Positions 1 to 11,572 of a DNA stretch of 64,000 nt are shown here, one piece after another (position 1 is the first letter of the stretch; the number at the start of each line of letters is the position of its first letter). Both the position numbers and the translations under genes were made by a program. The DNA comes from Tieghemiomyces parasiticus (taxonomy: Eukaryota; Kickxellomycota; Dimargaritomycetes; Dimargaritales; Dimargaritaceae), in the NCBI GenBank assembly GCA_027575765.1, contig JANBPT010000009.1, positions 1-64,000 of the forward strand, written 5' to 3'. The notes under the pieces were generated by a model. It worked only from the letters and a program-made list of their open reading frames with translations, had not been told where the DNA came from and made no database searches.

Positions 1-562
1 CGCCTCCCGTTATTGCTCCGAATCAGTCGCCCCGCCCTTCAGGCCGGCTGTCTATATATAAAGATCCGGCCCGGGCCACCCTCGTCCGCCCGCTTACTAT
101 TTGACCCACCAACCGTTTGTCCATCTGCCCTAGGTCTCTTTCCTCTGTCATGCCCATAGCCGGCCTTTGATTCTCCTCTATCTAGCGTCTAGATCCATCC
201 CCCCACCTTCCTTCAATAACGACACACACCCCCTACCCAACCCGCTCCTTGACGGATTAGGACATCCGAATTCCCGACCTTACAACTCTTCCCACCACAC
301 CTCTGGCTTCCTTATTTTATTTAGTTGCTCCCAGCCGGGTCAGCTCCTCGTGAACTATTTTCTTCCTCCCTTATAAGCCCGCCCCCTCCCTATAACGTCC
401 TTAATATTTGATACCTTTGTCACGGTATATATATATATACAGCTCTTGTATCGGGTGCCCCCGCCTTAACACTCCTCCCGAACCCGTCGGTCACCCATTC
501 GCCCTGAACAGCCCCTGCCGGACCCCCTACCGTCGTGCTTTCTTTTTTCCCCGCCCACCACC
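1..562 (+). promoter_or_regulatory. Leader and promoter region of the MscS-like channel gene
   Basis: No gene is seen here. A TATATAAA box lies at 55-62 and an alternating TA run at 426-439. The last 100 bases before the ATG at 563 are pyrimidine-rich, as in many fungal leaders. Which of the two TATA-like elements is used cannot be told from the sequence. Confidence 0.4.
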
Positions 563-2830
563 ATGTTGCCCCAACGGTCCGAGAAGAAGGCCCAATTCCG
601 GGACACCAGCGGTGACTCGGTTATCGAGCTCACTGAGAACCCCAATCTCAAGGAATACCGCCAACCTGACAGCGACGACGAGCACGACCATAACGACAAC
701 GAATCCGAGATTCAGGATGACGACCAGACCGAGAAGAGTGTGCACGCCCCCTTGGGTAGCAACCGCGCCTGGTGGCGGTTACACCCGCTGCTGCGCGCCC
801 TGGTGCTTATCGTCACTGTGGGCGGGGTGCTGGCCACCCCGGCCATCGTGGTCGGTGTCCTCTACCGCGAGCACCTTGAGCAGTCCATGCGGGACGCTGA
901 CGAGCCCTATTACACAAAGCTCAAGGTAGTGCGCTGGTTCACCTGGCTAGCCATTATCTGGGTCCTCGGCGTCCTCGTTTTCCACCTTGTCCTCAGCATC
1001 CCCTCGCTCGTCCTGACCGTGGCCAAGAAGCTGACTGGCGGCCAGAGCGAAAAGCTCCGTACCCGACTCGAATACTTTAACGCCGCCAGCCTGTACGTTA
1101 AATTGACCCTGACCTGCATGCTCGCCCTACTCAGTTTCTCGGTGGTGTTTCCCAACGCCCGGCCCACCGGTGATTCCACGTTTGCCGACAAGGAGCCCGA
1201 GTCCAAGGCCATCTTCAATGTGATCGCCTGCCTCTTCATTGCCAGCGTTATGTTCTTCGTCGAGAAGGTATTACTGCAGATGATTTCCACCCGGTTCCAC
1301 GCCACTGCCTACAGGGAGCGCCTGCGCGATCTCAAGTATGGCCTGTGGGTTATCGACACCCTGGAGGACGCCCGCCGCCGCGGCGAAGAGAGTAACAATT
1401 CCACCTTCACCCCATTCGCTTGGACCCGCCGCGGCAACCGCGAGTCTACCGCCGACTTCTTCGCCCCTGGAGACCCCCGGTCTCGGGCAGGCAGCAATGC
1501 TGGTTCGCAAGTGGAACACAAGGGCACGGGGACCCCGGCCCTCATCCAACCCTTCAACATGATCGCCAACACCATGCGCAACGTGGGCAAGCAGGCCATC
1601 AACGCCGACGTAGACATCAACTCGAATTCCCGCGCCCGCCGCTTGGCCAAGAAGCTGTTTGACGCCCTACAGGGTACCCGCGACTACCTCACCATGCAGG
1701 ACTTCATCCCTTACTTCCGCAACACCAAGGAGGCCTCTAAGGCCTTTGAGTTGTTTGATAAGGACCACAACGGCGACGTGACCAAGAAGGAAATGCGTGC
1801 CAAGATTATGGCTATCTACAAGGAGCGCCGCGATCTCAACTCGTCACTGCGGGACATGTCTCAAATCGTAGGCAAACTCGATAAGATTATGATTGTAATT
1901 TGCGTGATCCTCATTGCCATTTTCTCGTCCATGGTGTTTGGCCAGAACCCGGCCTCCACGTTAGTCTCCTTCGGTACCCTGTTTGTTGGTTGGTCGTTTA
2001 TCTTTGGTGCCACCCTCAAGAACATGTTTGAGTGCCTCATCTTCCTCTTCATCACCCATCCGTACGACGCCGGTGACCTGGTGGTGATCAACGGCATCAC
2101 CATGACTGTGACCAAGGTGCGCGTCCTCAGTACCATCTTCACCCGCGGTGACGGCCAGTACGTGGTTGCCCCTAACAGCGCCCTGCTCAACCTCTTCATC
2201 AACAACCTGCGCCGCTCCCCGCCCCAGAGTGAGACCATCACTGTCAACTTTGATTTTTATACCCCGGAGACCAAACTCGACCAGCTCAAGGAGCGCCTGG
2301 ATCACTTCCTGGACCAGTTCCCGCGCATCTTTGAGCCTGGTGTGGGCTTCTCGGTGGACAGTGTGATTGACGCCCACAAGATCGCCGTGAACCTGTCGCT
2401 GAGCTACAAGGCCAACTGGCAGAACGGTGCCCCGCGCGCCGAGGGTCGCAATAAGTTCATGGTATACCTCCGCAACTGTATGATGGACCTGGACATTCGC
2501 TGCTTCGGTCTTACTCAGCCCGTCCAGCTGCAGGGCCCACCTCCGCGTTACGACGACCTGGGCAGTGACATGACCCCGCCCACTGGCCCACACCCTGACG
2601 GCGACGACAGTTACCGCCGTCGCCCGCGGACCAACTCGGACGAGGACCCTTTGCACCGTAGCGGTTCCACCATGTATGACCGGGCCCCTGGGGGCAATGC
2701 TGGAAGCAGTTCTGGGACCCACCTAAACGCCGGCAACCGGAATGGACAGAACGCCCAGACCGATTACACGGCCGCCGGTATTGCTGCTGCTTCCACAGGT
2801 CTGATTGCCGCCAACGTATTCGGTTTCTAA
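563..2830 (+). CDS. EF-hand-containing MscS-family mechanosensitive channel
   Basis: A 755-residue membrane channel expected to open under membrane tension and release ions; fungal relatives (Msy1/Msy2 type) sit in the ER and handle hypo-osmotic shock and calcium. The N terminus (1-65) is acidic and soluble. Hydrophobic segments lie near 78-100, 125-147, 180-197 and 216-240, then 443-460 and 466-497. A canonical EF-hand loop, DKDHNGDVTKKE, is at 399-410, with acidic or polar residues at the calcium-binding positions. The pore region and MscS beta domain follow (about 465-600, including the stretch THPYDAGDLVV), and the C-terminal tail is Ser/Pro/Gly-rich. The gene is intact and intronless and starts at the first ATG after a pyrimidine-rich leader. 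The family call is firm; localisation is inferred. Confidence 0.93.
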   Translation: MLPQRSEKKAQFRDTSGDSVIELTENPNLKEYRQPDSDDEHDHNDNESEIQDDDQTEKSVHAPLGSNRAWWRLHPLLRALVLIVTVGGVLATPAIVVGVLYREHLEQSMRDADEPYYTKLKVVRWFTWLAIIWVLGVLVFHLVLSIPSLVLTVAKKLTGGQSEKLRTRLEYFNAASLYVKLTLTCMLALLSFSVVFPNARPTGDSTFADKEPESKAIFNVIACLFIASVMFFVEKVLLQMISTRFHATAYRERLRDLKYGLWVIDTLEDARRRGEESNNSTFTPFAWTRRGNRESTADFFAPGDPRSRAGSNAGSQVEHKGTGTPALIQPFNMIANTMRNVGKQAINADVDINSNSRARRLAKKLFDALQGTRDYLTMQDFIPYFRNTKEASKAFELFDKDHNGDVTKKEMRAKIMAIYKERRDLNSSLRDMSQIVGKLDKIMIVICVILIAIFSSMVFGQNPASTLVSFGTLFVGWSFIFGATLKNMFECLIFLFITHPYDAGDLVVINGITMTVTKVRVLSTIFTRGDGQYVVAPNSALLNLFINNLRRSPPQSETITVNFDFYTPETKLDQLKERLDHFLDQFPRIFEPGVGFSVDSVIDAHKIAVNLSLSYKANWQNGAPRAEGRNKFMVYLRNCMMDLDIRCFGLTQPVQLQGPPPRYDDLGSDMTPPTGPHPDGDDSYRRRPRTNSDEDPLHRSGSTMYDRAPGGNAGSSSGTHLNAGNRNGQNAQTDYTAAGIAAASTGLIAANVFGF

Positions 2831-4886
2831 GTCCGCCCATCCTTATTGCATCGCAGGTTATGCTTTAGCCGCCCTCATTTTTGCCACTATTATCAATCAT
2901 CCGATACCCATCCACTCTACATATACCCAGTTTATAATCTCCAGTAACCATACGCGCTATTTTTGATACGTTATAAAGACCCAGGTCCTGGCCCCCCCTT
3001 TCGTCTAGGCCCCGATATTGACCCCTTTTTTATTACACCGACTACCTACTTTTGTTTTCGGCCTCCCACTTCTGTTCTCTTCACCCTTGGCGTCTCCGCT
3101 GCTTAGGCCAGCTTCCTTGCCGTCCGTCTGTATTTAAATTCTGTGATGATTTTCCTCACCCTCGCTCCAACTGGTTCCCAGCCGCAACAGCCCTCTTTCC
3201 GACGCTGCCAGCCAATAAAGTGGCAATCTGTTCGCATCCTTCTCAAGTAGCACCTGCTGTTTCACAGGATTGAAAGGCGGTGGCCAGAGGCTTAATACGA
3301 TTTGAGTAGCAGAGCGGTGAACCATCATAGTAAACTTCTTTCCTAAGGGTATTATGGGTTCTTCACGTGTGATCAGATCGGGAACAATGGTGGGTCGAAC
3401 CAATCGCTCTCTCGCCTTAACGCTACTGCTATGGCGGTTGGTGGATTCGTCCGTCTCTGTTGCCATCCAATTAGTGACCAGCGAACGGTGAGGAGATACG
3501 GAGGCCTATTTGTCCACCGTACGGGCTAATTCATGGATTGAGGAATACGGAGTACAACCCGGCTAGGGCAGCAGTGGGGGTGGGGGGAAGAGTCCCTTCT
3601 CGGTACAGCGACGGAAACCGGTGCCTCAATCTAGACTGTCTGGGGACCTGCGACAATGGGCAGACCATAGGAGGAGCAAGGAGTAGGGTATCAGTCTCCT
3701 ATGGGTCTTGACCCCTTCGCTATTTCTGACCAACTCAGGCCAACATGGCTCTCGGCCGATCCCCCGCCTCCCTCTTCCTTGACGTCAAGAGCTCGAAAGC
3801 GGTTCTCACTCTCCCCTTGCTCTCCTTCATCGCATTCTTCCATTTCCTCCCCTGGTGCGCCGTACTTAACGTGCCCCCGGCTGACTTGAACATATAGGGT
3901 GGGGGGGGTTATACTCTGTCTAAGCAGAACAATCTAAGCGTTAGTAAGATTGCATCGCACAGCCTTTTTTTTTAGGCGCACAGATGCTCCATGGGGCTGC
4001 GGGGTTTGACAGGGGTGAATGCGGATGACTGATGTCAGGGGCACTGCATAGTCCTCCCAACGAAGGAGGTGCAGGGGGAGGGGAGTAACATCCAAGCGCA
4101 AAGGCGAGGTTGCGTAGACGGACCAAGCGAACTAGCTAGATGTGAGAGACCTTCGACCCCACTTGCGATCCTGCCATCATGGGTACTTTTACCTTCCTCT
4201 CAGTGAAGATCACACATTGCCAGCAGGAGTTACAACTGTTGTCTCACTGATTGGCCTTTTTCCTTCACCCTATTAACTTGGCCTCTCTCTCACCTCCCCC
4301 TCAATATATAGTAATATTTTTTTCCACTACCAGACTCCGGTCAAGATTGGTCCGGTTACTAATTCCCCGATTGGACCGTATCGCTTGTGGTCCATAAGGG
4401 TGACTTTCCCAGGGGTGATGAGACCCAGCAGGTGACTAATCTCAAGAGAGCAAAGGAGCGTGGGTGGGCATTGGACAAGTGCTCGTTATAGTCGGTTGCC
4501 CTACAGCGACCTTAGGATTAGGTCATAGGCGAGGATGGAGGTGAAGGATTCGGCTTTAGGTATAACCATATCAACCGCTACCCCCCGCGTATCGCTGTTT
4601 GGTTGCCGCGTAAGCCAATTCGGACGACTAGATGATGATGAATATGAGAGATGGACGGTACGTCCAATTGAACACTCGTAGGTACCCGAATCTTATCTGA
4701 CCTCACCGAGGGGTTCGTTTCATCTAGGCCCTGACATCAAATCTGAATGGTAATAGTGCGCCTTACAATACGTCAGTTTATTAAGTAGTCCTTATTCGGT
4801 CATAGTAGTAAGTCAGTGGCGTAGATACACGGATTTGCACTGCCAGTAGCCCCACCCGGTTTCATCGATCGAATTTTAGGTGGACC
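2831..4886. other. Intergenic region between convergent MscS-like and PEX10 genes
   Basis: About 2 kb with no recognisable gene. An AATAAA at 3214-3219 could be the polyadenylation signal of the channel gene. Short ORFs on both strands have no recognisable motif. A G-run occurs at about 3901. Confidence 0.4.
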
Positions 4887-7106
4887 CTAGCAATTGTAGA
4901 CCCGGACGATCTTGGTTACGTCAATTTCCTGCCGGCATAGGGGGCATTCGGACTAAAAGGGTAGGGCGGGGGGGGGTTTAAAAATGGAACGAGGGTGTCA
5001 GCTCAACAGGATAGTTAGGCAAGCGTGGCAGTGAAACTGACCTAATTACCGATAGGGGGAGGGAAGTAGCTAAAGTCGGCCGAATGATATACATTGCTGC
5101 TAAACCGCGCGCTGATATCAAAAACTCTACCTTGCTATTACACCACTCGAAGATGCAGAACCAGCAAAAGAGGTGGCCGCAGGGCGTCGCTGCTGTCTCC
5201 TTGCGGTTAGACAGACAAAGGTTGCAAGTCTCAGCCGATGTGAACGCTGCGATCTCCGATGTAACACTGGCGGTCGTCGTTATCGATGCCCCTGGGGCAC
5301 CCGAGAGATCCACAGGCAGCGTTGTCGCTGCTGGCGACAAAGGGCTGGCGATCCGAAAATTGAATTGGCGGAATGTGAGGGCGGATGGTTAGAGGCTGGT
5401 TGACTAGAGAATAGGTATGCTATACAGTACGTTTTCCGACCTTCAACCCTCGGGCTTGCAAGTCGCCTCGATGTCGAACCGTTGCAGTACACACGGGTGT
5501 GTGTGTGGGGGGGATTTTTTTTTGGCACGTACCTAGTGGATACCGCGCCTTTGCTCCGACAGGTCAGCATGTCCTGAACTGTATACCCTAGCTTGACTAC
5601 CAGCTGAATGGCGAGGAGGACACCCAGAATTTCGTAGCCACCGCGGATCTCATAAGGCCCAATTTTTCGTGTCGAGATCTGCTCGTATCATGGAGCGTAC
5701 GAGAATGATAGATGGGAGAGTGAACATACGTATCAAAGCGAAGGGTATAATGTCAGATCCCAGCTCATATCAATTCATAATAGCCCGCGGTTCCCGGAAT
5801 CGCCCGGATTAAAATAGAGGAAGGGCGGCGATAAAAGTCACTTTGGATTACTTACGTAGCGAATTCCAGTCAACCGCTTGGACACGTCGTAGTAGGAGCC
5901 GACGAAGTAAAATATCATGAGGTGCACCGCCGTAAAGTTCTCGGCCAGAACATCGCACCACTCCTTGGCTGTCAATTTGGCTAACAAGCCGAATGGTCCC
6001 TTGCAAGCACCTGTATGATATCATCCAATGACAGTGGAGTTACATGCGGTACGTTGGTAAGTGTGTCAGCCGCGAACTAATATTATAGATGGTGCAGCCG
6101 ACAGACAACTAGCTCCGGCCATCACATCTGTAGCAGGTGTTCGCGTCGTACTTAACTCCTTCTGCTAAACTTTTAAAAAAGATAACTATCTAAATGCGGC
6201 GCCATCTGCACAGCTGAGAGGGGCTTATAAGGTGACTTACTCTGCGCGAGTTCCCGAAAGTGCACATGCATACGTCGCACGGTGCGCGTGAGGAGGTCCG
6301 CGCCGAAAGTGTTAAATAGGACGAGTACGGTTCGCCTCAGCAGCGTCGGGTAGGTCATACTGTGGCGGTCAACCTGCATGATGCTACAGTACTCCTCACC
6401 GAGGGTTTGCGCACCCTGAATCGTCGTTGTCGTGTAGTAGATCAGCTTGGATACAAGTTGTATGGCTTTCTGATTGCGCACGACAAACCGGATGCCTAGG
6501 TCACATCAGGTGGCAAGAGTGGTGGGGTGGGGCGGGGAATCATGGGTACATGTCGAGAGTCAGAACCTGTACGCACTATTCGGCGAGCAATCAGGTCGTT
6601 AAGACCAGAATCAATACCATCTGCCGGTCCATAGCCAGTCTAAAATTCGAATATGGCAGGTTGCGTACCGAGGTGCTGTTGTATGGCGCTCTTGATGGTG
6701 TCATGGGTCACGTTCTGGTAGTGGAGGTCCTTTTGGTTTGACCGGACTGTTTAGTAGGGTAATAAATGATGAAAGCGGTAGGCCGGAGTTTAGGGCACGG
6801 ATAAGACGCAGTGCAGTGGTTCAGTCTACAGCCCCGGTTCGGGGCTTCATAAGACTACGTTTGATGGTAGTCTTACTCGAATTGTAAGCCAGGCCTCCTT
6901 AGGCCTGTACCCGACTTCCCACCTGGTAGCTTCATCGTGGGACATGGTGGTCACTTACTAATGTCGGGCTGGGAGCCGTAGTCCCAACGCGGCTGAAGGC
7001 TGCGTAGGAGCTGCTGGCGTTGAGCAGAGGGTGATGTGTGTGCCTGTGGCAAGGTATCCTCAGAGGCTAGGGTAGGAACTGGGGGTGCAACGACGGTGGC
7101 GGACAT
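4887..7106 (-). CDS. PEX10: Peroxisome biogenesis factor 10 (RING-type E3 ubiquitin ligase)
   Basis: PEX10 is a peroxisomal membrane RING ligase that works with PEX2 and PEX12 to ubiquitinate and recycle PEX5. I reconstruct seven exons on the minus strand: 7106-6959, 6746-6669, 6495-6241, 6010-5856, 5648-5533, 5344-5131 and 4952-4887. All introns are GT-AG, all phases match, and the result is 343 residues, close to the family's usual length. The N-terminal part carries the typical [13 protein letters not shown] stretch. Exon 3 has [13 protein letters not shown], a PEX10 hallmark. Hydrophobic segments lie in exons 4-5. The C terminus is a C3HC4 RING: CNLC, then [11 protein letters not shown], then CPLC, the last pair on the final exon. 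The ATG follows ACC. Intron 1 holds an unusual run of hairpins (see findings). Confidence 0.93.
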
Positions 7107-10100
7107 GGTGGGCGCAATGGGAGGTCAGAAGGTTGAGAGGGGGGGTAAGAAAAAAAATAGTTGACCAGTTTGAGGATTACAAGGTAGTCGATGCGTGCAA
7201 CTCGTAGTGACTGCGTTGAGGTAGTTAGATAGAGTTGAGAGGCTGGCACTTTCCGGAGAAACGGGCTCGAGGTCGACGGAAATGTTAAAGTCGTGGCGGT
7301 AGTTCAAGGCGGAATGCCGCTGGGCGACGCTTGTGACAGCGAGTGAAACTCTCATAAGAGTGAGTCTGGGAACAATGGTATGTCGTTGGTAGATAGTCAC
7401 GTGCTAAACGTCTCATCGCGTCTGGAAGGTGAGTGTCGCTGAGGGGACACAAGTGGAGAACTGACCAGATGTCTATTCAGGCACTGACCTGCAGGCGTGG
7501 GAGCTGAATAGGCACGCAATTATGTGTTGCTAATTTGGCGCAATCCATAGCTGTCCCTAGCAGAGATGTAGTGTAACCGAGGCACCTCCCCCCAGGAAGC
7601 CTCCTAGCCAAAGAAAGCCGTCTCCCTTCCTAACCTGGCTTCCTGATGGAATGTGCCAACTTCCATCACCGACTATCCTTAACCTTTGAGAACCAGTTAG
7701 GCGGCGGCCTTCAGACTTTGAAGGGGGACTCAGCTAGACTTGGATCTTAACCCTCACGGGAAAAGTTTGCAACCCAAACGCCTCAAGCTACATCAAACGG
7801 TTTCGCGTCATCACTTGAACCACGCTTATTTAAAGACGGCGAATTGGCCATAAACGATGGATTCGTCAAGTGTGTAATCAATACTGTTTCTTTATTCCTA
7901 ACTGACCTGTTAGCCTACGACCCGCCCTTGGTCTTTCTCTAGTTGCTCCTCCCCTCGGGCTACACACCCCGTCACAATATGTGGAGATACAGGCAAAGTA
8001 AGTTAAACAGCCCCCGAAAGCCGCGTGTAGCCCATAATGCATTGGATTGGAAGTCAGCTGTTTATCCAGCGTACATGGCAAGACCCTTCCCACCGACACT
8101 ACCGAACGGCCCGGCACCACTGGCCGACGGCATACCCGCATGGGCCGTGTCTATCCAATGGTTCATAAAGGTCCCGGTAACCCTCGTCTAGTATATTTAC
8201 ACTCAAACTCACGGCCATTTGTTTGGACTGATGGGTGAGCTACATGGCTTGAACAAGTATCTAGGGATGACATGGCTCAGTTATTTTTTTGCTGTCACTT
8301 TCGGCAAATATTGCATACGCCAACCTCCGTTACGTGCTCAGTGAGCAGTGTTAAGTCTTCAACACGACTGGTACTAAGGACTATGAATTGAGAGCGAGGT
8401 TGGACCTTGGGTCTACTGAGCTTCACTTGCAGTATGGGAGCTTCATTCGTCAGGTAGAGGAATTACGAGAAATGGGCACCAAAGCACTGGTTGTTTTTGA
8501 CCACCAGGTAACCCAAGGCATTTTCAGGGGAGTCCCGTCCGCACGCCGCGGCTAGACCGGTCGGAATACGCGGCCCTAGCTGGTTACCAACGGTACAATA
8601 GGGAGTTTCGTTTTCCCCAGTAAACTGACTGCCATGTAAACCAACAGTTCGGTTCGGAGTCATATCCACTATACGATGACGAGGGGCACTTGCGTTTTTC
8701 TGTTGCCGTCTCCTTCACGACGACTTTTATACTCGCGTGCCGTAAACACAGAACTATAGCCAGTTGGATGTCGTTATACCTTACCGACTCGATGGCTCAG
8801 GCCGGTTGACGCTGGCGTGCCAGATCGCCGCTGATCACCCTATTGGATTGAGCGGATCTTCGTATGCCGTTTTTCGCCCCACTTACCCTCCGGACCTCTC
8901 TGACCTCCGTATTCTGACTTGCGAGTCGCCGAAGCTGCTCCGGTATGGGTTCCGCAAGGTCGAATAGCAAAGAAAAAAAATAAAGAAAAACCCCGGCAGG
9001 ACTTCCATGCTTCCCTCATCTCTCAATCTCTAGGATGGGTAAGCCGAGCATGCTGACCGTGGAGCTTTATATAGACCCAAGGGCTGACACTACCTCGGTG
9101 GCTGTTGGATGTGCCATGTTCGAGTCGTGGGGCGATCGGGCCAAAGTCATATTGATGAACAGGGTAGACCATCGTGGTAGATATATTCGCGGTCTGAAAC
9201 TGTGGAAGCCAAGAAGCACTTCGCGGCAACCACCCAGTCACCCACCACTCGAATCCTCGCCACCAACGCTACCGCCTACCTGTATAGCGGTAGGCCACCA
9301 AGTTCATCTCCGCCGCTATTATCGCCGCCCTAAGCTTAACGTTCACTACCTTATATACCTTGCATTAAGTTGTACTAGCTACTGGCTCTTACCAACCCCT
9401 ATCTATCCTGGGCTATAATTGCCGTTTCCCGACCTGCGACTGAGGCGAATACCATCCGCCTCTTAAATTTTGCGTAACGCCAATCATGACTCATGTTGAC
9501 GTCTCACTGGCTATATAAGCCAGCGAAAGAACCTAATAAGGGTAACCGTTATCATCCTACACTTTTATCACTATACCGGTCGCCCCTGATTCCCTACTTA
9601 CCATATCGCCCGCCTTTGTTCAGCAGATTGGACGTAGTCGTTTTCACTCTTAGTATTACCTTTTCAAAGTCATATCGTCTTCCGAGCCAATTGTGTGTCT
9701 ATCAGTTCACTTCTAGTATAGGCGGTCGCCAATGGAAAGAATCCTAGACATGTGCGGGACAAACCACAGTATTGTCACGCTTTTACCAACATGCGTCGCA
9801 GTTTCTGCTTAATCATACACCCAGTATTATCATCCTATCTTGTATTCTCCGAGCCCCTGGTCCTAAAAATCCGGTTACGCCGATAACTGGATCGTTGTTT
9901 AACTTGCAAGTACTGCAGAAGAAACCTCGGGATTAGCGCCGAGTTCTGCTTTCCAGTGGCTATTGAGTGTAAAGCTACTAATTGGCATTACAATAGCGAG
10001 GCAGCATAGAAGTCGTGGTAGGCTACAACTCCTCTTACTATGAGGGCTTCCACAAAAACGACAGCCACAATCTGCTCTAAGTATGGTGTACCCTATACTT

Positions 10101-10476
10101 ACCCACCTGCTAACCGCCGTTTGAACTTCGAACGAAGTGAAAGGGAGCGCCTAAAATATAATTTGGATACGGATAGAGACATGTGGCTGGTCAGCACTGC
10201 AGCCAATTGTTCCCAAGCACTTCTATTCTCATCCCCACCCGCCCGTCCGGCGCTACCAAATTAGCCAGCCTGCTTGCAGCGGGACCCGGCGCCATTGGAT
10301 TGAACCAAGGGTGCTCAGTCTCCCCTCCCCCATCCCTTTCGCCCTCCACATTTCCCTCCTTCTCTCTCCTTCCTGCGACCGTGATTGCTCGAACCCCTGC
10401 CCTCATTTCTTCTATCCAATCTATCATACCAAGCGTAGCAGCACCTGCATTCGCCATTCCAAGTCAACCCGACGCC
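7107..10476. other. Long gene-poor region between divergent PEX10 and URA5
   Basis: About 3.4 kb without a gene I can support. Small ORFs at 8764-8967 (+), 9035-9418 (+, 127 residues) and 9493-9747 (+) carry no recognised motif and are probably chance. A perfect 9-base inverted repeat (7593-7601 with 7637-7645) and a palindrome centred on a TATATA element (9507-9523) are present. The last 170 bases before the URA5 start are pyrimidine-rich. Confidence 0.4.
9507..9523. repeat. Perfect palindrome with a TATA-like centre
   Basis: CTGGCT at 9507-9512 and AGCCAG at 9518-9523 are exact inverted copies around ATATA. The element contains TATATAAG. It lies about 950 bases upstream of the URA5 ATG; no function can be assigned. 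Confidence 0.5.
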
Positions 10477-11169
10477 ATGGCCACCATCAAAGAGTACGAA
10501 ACCCGGTTTATCGAGTTTGCCATCGCACACCAGGTGCTTAAGTTTGGCGACTTCACGCTCAAGTCCGGGCGGCAGAGCCCATACTTCTTTAACGCCGGGT
10601 CGTTCAACACCGGGGCGGCATTGAGCCAGCTGGGTGACTTTTACGCAGCGGCCATTCAAGACTCGGGCCTCCAGCCGGACGTGTTGTTTGGGCCGGCCTA
10701 CAAGGGTATCCCGCTTGTGACCAGCACCGCCGTGGCACTGTACCACCAGTACGACCGGGACGTGCCCTACGCCTTCAACCGCAAGGAGGCTAAGGACCAC
10801 GGAGAGGGTGGTACCATCGTCGGCGCCCCGCTCGCCGCGGCCGAGGGCCAGCCGCCCCGTAAGGTCCTGATCGTAGACGACGTCATCACCGCCGGCACGG
10901 CCATCCGGGAGAGCGTGCGGTTGATCCGTGCCCAGGGCGCTGAGCCCGTAGGTGTTGTGGTCGCCATCGATCGCCAAGAACGCGGGCCCAACTCGGAGTT
11001 TTCGTCCATCCAGGAGTTTGAGAATGAGTTTGGCGTGCCTGTCAAGGCAGTCATCACTCTCGACAAGATAATGGACTACCTCGGGTCCGATACCAAGTAT
11101 GCCGACCACCTCGTTGCAATGGAGAAGTACCGCAAACAGTACGCTGCGCGGGCGACAGATACCTCGTAG
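10477..11169 (+). CDS. URA5: Orotate phosphoribosyltransferase
   Basis: Catalyses orotate plus PRPP to orotidine 5'-monophosphate, the fifth step of pyrimidine synthesis, in the cytosol. The 230-residue product matches the family length. Near the N terminus is [19 protein letters not shown], which helps bind orotate. [10 protein letters not shown] (71-80) follows, and the PRPP-binding signature [13 protein letters not shown] lies at 130-142. The frame is open upstream for another 98 codons, but that part looks like leader. The ATG at 10477 gives the family's normal N terminus ([11 protein letters not shown]). It is intronless and convergent with PAM17. Confidence 0.96.
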   Translation: MATIKEYETRFIEFAIAHQVLKFGDFTLKSGRQSPYFFNAGSFNTGAALSQLGDFYAAAIQDSGLQPDVLFGPAYKGIPLVTSTAVALYHQYDRDVPYAFNRKEAKDHGEGGTIVGAPLAAAEGQPPRKVLIVDDVITAGTAIRESVRLIRAQGAEPVGVVVAIDRQERGPNSEFSSIQEFENEFGVPVKAVITLDKIMDYLGSDTKYADHLVAMEKYRKQYAARATDTS

Positions 11170-11572
11170 ATTCGCATACCGCCGGCACCGTTCGAGGATG
11201 CTCAGTGAAAGGGTTCATTCCACACACTGCTGTTGAACACCACAGGGTCCTGTAGCTCCATTTATCATTTAAATATAACCCACCTTGTACATGTTTTCTT
11301 TTAGCCGTTGGCCAACATATCAAGGCTTCTAGGTATGGGCAGAGCTGAATGTAGGTGATCCCGGTACAAGGGCCCACGCGTCGGTGACAACAGCCGTCAG
11401 TTGCCATGGGTTAGAGCTAGACCCGTTCTATCAACAGCGGAGTGCCTTAATTTAATTTCTAAGCGACAGCGGTATTTTAGGTTTTAATAGATCACAGGCT
11501 CAGGGGCGGAATACTTCTTCCAACCCGAGAGGAAAGTCGTAGGAGGGTGGACCGCTAAGCGGCTTGCGCTGG
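11170..11572. other. Intergenic region between convergent URA5 and PAM17
   Basis: About 400 bases that probably contain the 3' ends of both transcripts. I see no canonical AATAAA on either strand and no gene. Confidence 0.4.

Noticed and set aside
9035..9418. 127-residue plus-strand ORF
   Set aside because: No recognised motif and intergenic-like composition; the C-terminal half is low-complexity.
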